A stretch of 64,000 bases of DNA from contig VZRR01013724.1 in assembly GCA_013398015.1 (NCBI GenBank), forward strand, positions 40,085-104,084, given 5' to 3'. Positions 63,238 through 64,000 of the stretch are shown here, piece after piece. A model generated the notes under the pieces. That model did not search any database, was not told the origin of the DNA, and saw only the letters and a list, made by a program, of their open reading frames with translations. The position numbers were made by a program, and so were the translations under genes. How positions within the stretch are numbered: the stretch's first letter is position 1; every line of letters begins with the position of its first letter. Origin of the DNA: Oreocharis arfaki. Taxonomy: Eukaryota > Chordata > Aves > Passeriformes > Paramythiidae.

Positions 63238-63710
63238 TGCCAGGGTTTAACCCCAGCCAGAAATTAAGCATCACACAGCTATACACTTCGTCTTCTCTGG
63301 TGGGTTGGAGAAGAGAATCAGAAGGATAAAAGTTAGGATACCTGTGGGTGGAGATAAAAACAATGTAATAAATAATGCAAAAGCCACCCTCACAAGCAAA
63401 GCAAGACAAGGAATTCACTCACCACTTCCTACAGGCAGACAGGTGTTTAGAGACCTCCAGGAAAGGCAGGCTCCATCAAAAGTGACAGTGACTTGGGAAG
63501 ACAAACATCTTCACTTCTTCCTCCTTCTTCTCCCAGCTTTTTTATGTTGAGCATGATGCCAAATGCTATGGGACATCCCTTGGGTCTGTTAGGGTCAGCT
63601 GTTCCTGCCATGTCCTCTCCTAAATAATTGTGCTCCCCCAGCTTCTTCACTGGTGGTGTCGGATGAAAGGTAGGAAAGGGCTCGAGTCTGTGTAAGCACT
63701 TCTCAGCAAT
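63238..63710 (-). mobile_element. LTR (family A), antisense, interrupted
   Basis: Starts TGCCAGGGTTTAACCCCAG and follows the 55-kb copy through GGCAGACAGGTGTTTAG, GACTTGGGAAGACAAAC, GTTGAGCATGATGCCAAATG and CACTTCTCAGCAAT. It stops there, with about 100 bases of the family missing on the right. Unrelated LTR sequence begins immediately, so it was broken by a nested insertion. Confidence 0.87.
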
Positions 63711-64000
63711 TGTTGCAGATCGACACTAACAATCAGGCATGGGCGCAGGTTTCATACACACGCCAAGGTCTTGGGCCGACGGGCAAAAAGCCTGGCCCCT
63801 CGTTTATTTTCACACTTATATACATATGTACAGACAATCAACAATTGGATGAAGAGGTTAAGCCTCTCCAAATTGATAGGATATAAATTCAGTCTATCAC
63901 CTTCCTCCGCCTCCAGAGAAGGAATGCAAAACAATTCTAAAAGTACAGCCTAGAAAAGATTCGTTACAAAAACATGGGCATTGTTTATCTTACAACTTAT
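63711..64000 (-). mobile_element. Nested LTR of a different ERV family, runs to window edge
   Basis: The boundary at 63711 starts TGTTGCAGATCGACAC, i.e. a minus-strand element ending TGCAACA. On the minus strand there is TATATAAG (63815-63822), followed almost at once by AATAAACG (63801-63808), then a GC-richer R/U5-like stretch (GGGGCCAGGC). TATA directly followed by AATAAACG is the layout of alpharetrovirus LTRs, so I infer an alpharetrovirus-like or ERVK-like family. A possible 5' end (TGTAAGATAAAC) lies at 63983-63994, but no matching target duplication is seen there. The element may continue past the window. Whether solo or part of a provirus cannot be told. Confidence 0.7.

Overview
The window reads as vertebrate nuclear DNA from a bird, most likely a passerine. 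It is AT-rich and non-coding. The clearest evidence is repeat content: fragments of CR1 LINEs on both strands with the diagnostic 3' tail (runs of ATTCTATG/ATTCTGTG), avian endogenous-retrovirus LTRs, and one antisense SINE whose head is derived from tRNA-Ile and whose tail comes from CR1. That SINE architecture is the one I know as TguSINE1 of songbirds. No bacterial, plasmid or phage features are visible, so operons, ribosome binding sites and terminators do not apply. I recognise no complete protein-coding gene. The longest open frames are about 110-170 codons. They either lie inside repeats or encode nothing recognisable.

Layout. 1-5.2 kb: a sense LTR with a 32-base assembly gap, an 83-bp segment present twice, a cluster of GATA-type sites and a small tandem duplication. 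7.8-10.2 kb: a CR1 reverse-transcriptase fragment (+) and a CR1 3' end (-). 10.2-16.9 kb: mostly featureless, with one perfect hairpin whose arms match the end of an LTR family seen elsewhere. 16.9-18.8 kb: an antisense LTR fragment, an unassigned piece and a second probable LTR. 19-37.5 kb: repeat-poor, with a few microsatellites and one repeat-like stretch at 31.9-32.3 kb. 37.5-44.1 kb: a long degraded CR1 (+), an LTR fragment (-), a CR1 3' end (-), a CR1 endonuclease fragment (+), a GT-rich tract and an older CR1 RT fragment (+). 44-49 kb: a GGAA microsatellite, a CTCF-like motif, a candidate 75-bp exon and a GC-rich island. 49.5-57.1 kb: the densest transposon cluster (CR1, a solo LTR with a perfect 5-bp target duplication, a CR1 deletion product, an inverted pair of LTRs, a CR1 3' end). 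57-64 kb: a candidate 5' coding exon, the SINE, and at the right edge an LTR broken by a second LTR of a different, alpharetrovirus-like layout.

The simplest reading is intergenic or deep intronic DNA of a bird macrochromosome. Nothing here amounts to a new biological system. The items most worth checking are three candidate exons with good splice signals, the unexplained 83-bp repeat pair, the internally deleted CR1, the LTR-end hairpin, and a 92-bp block bracketed by single ambiguous bases. All family names come from memory of the sequences and were not searched.
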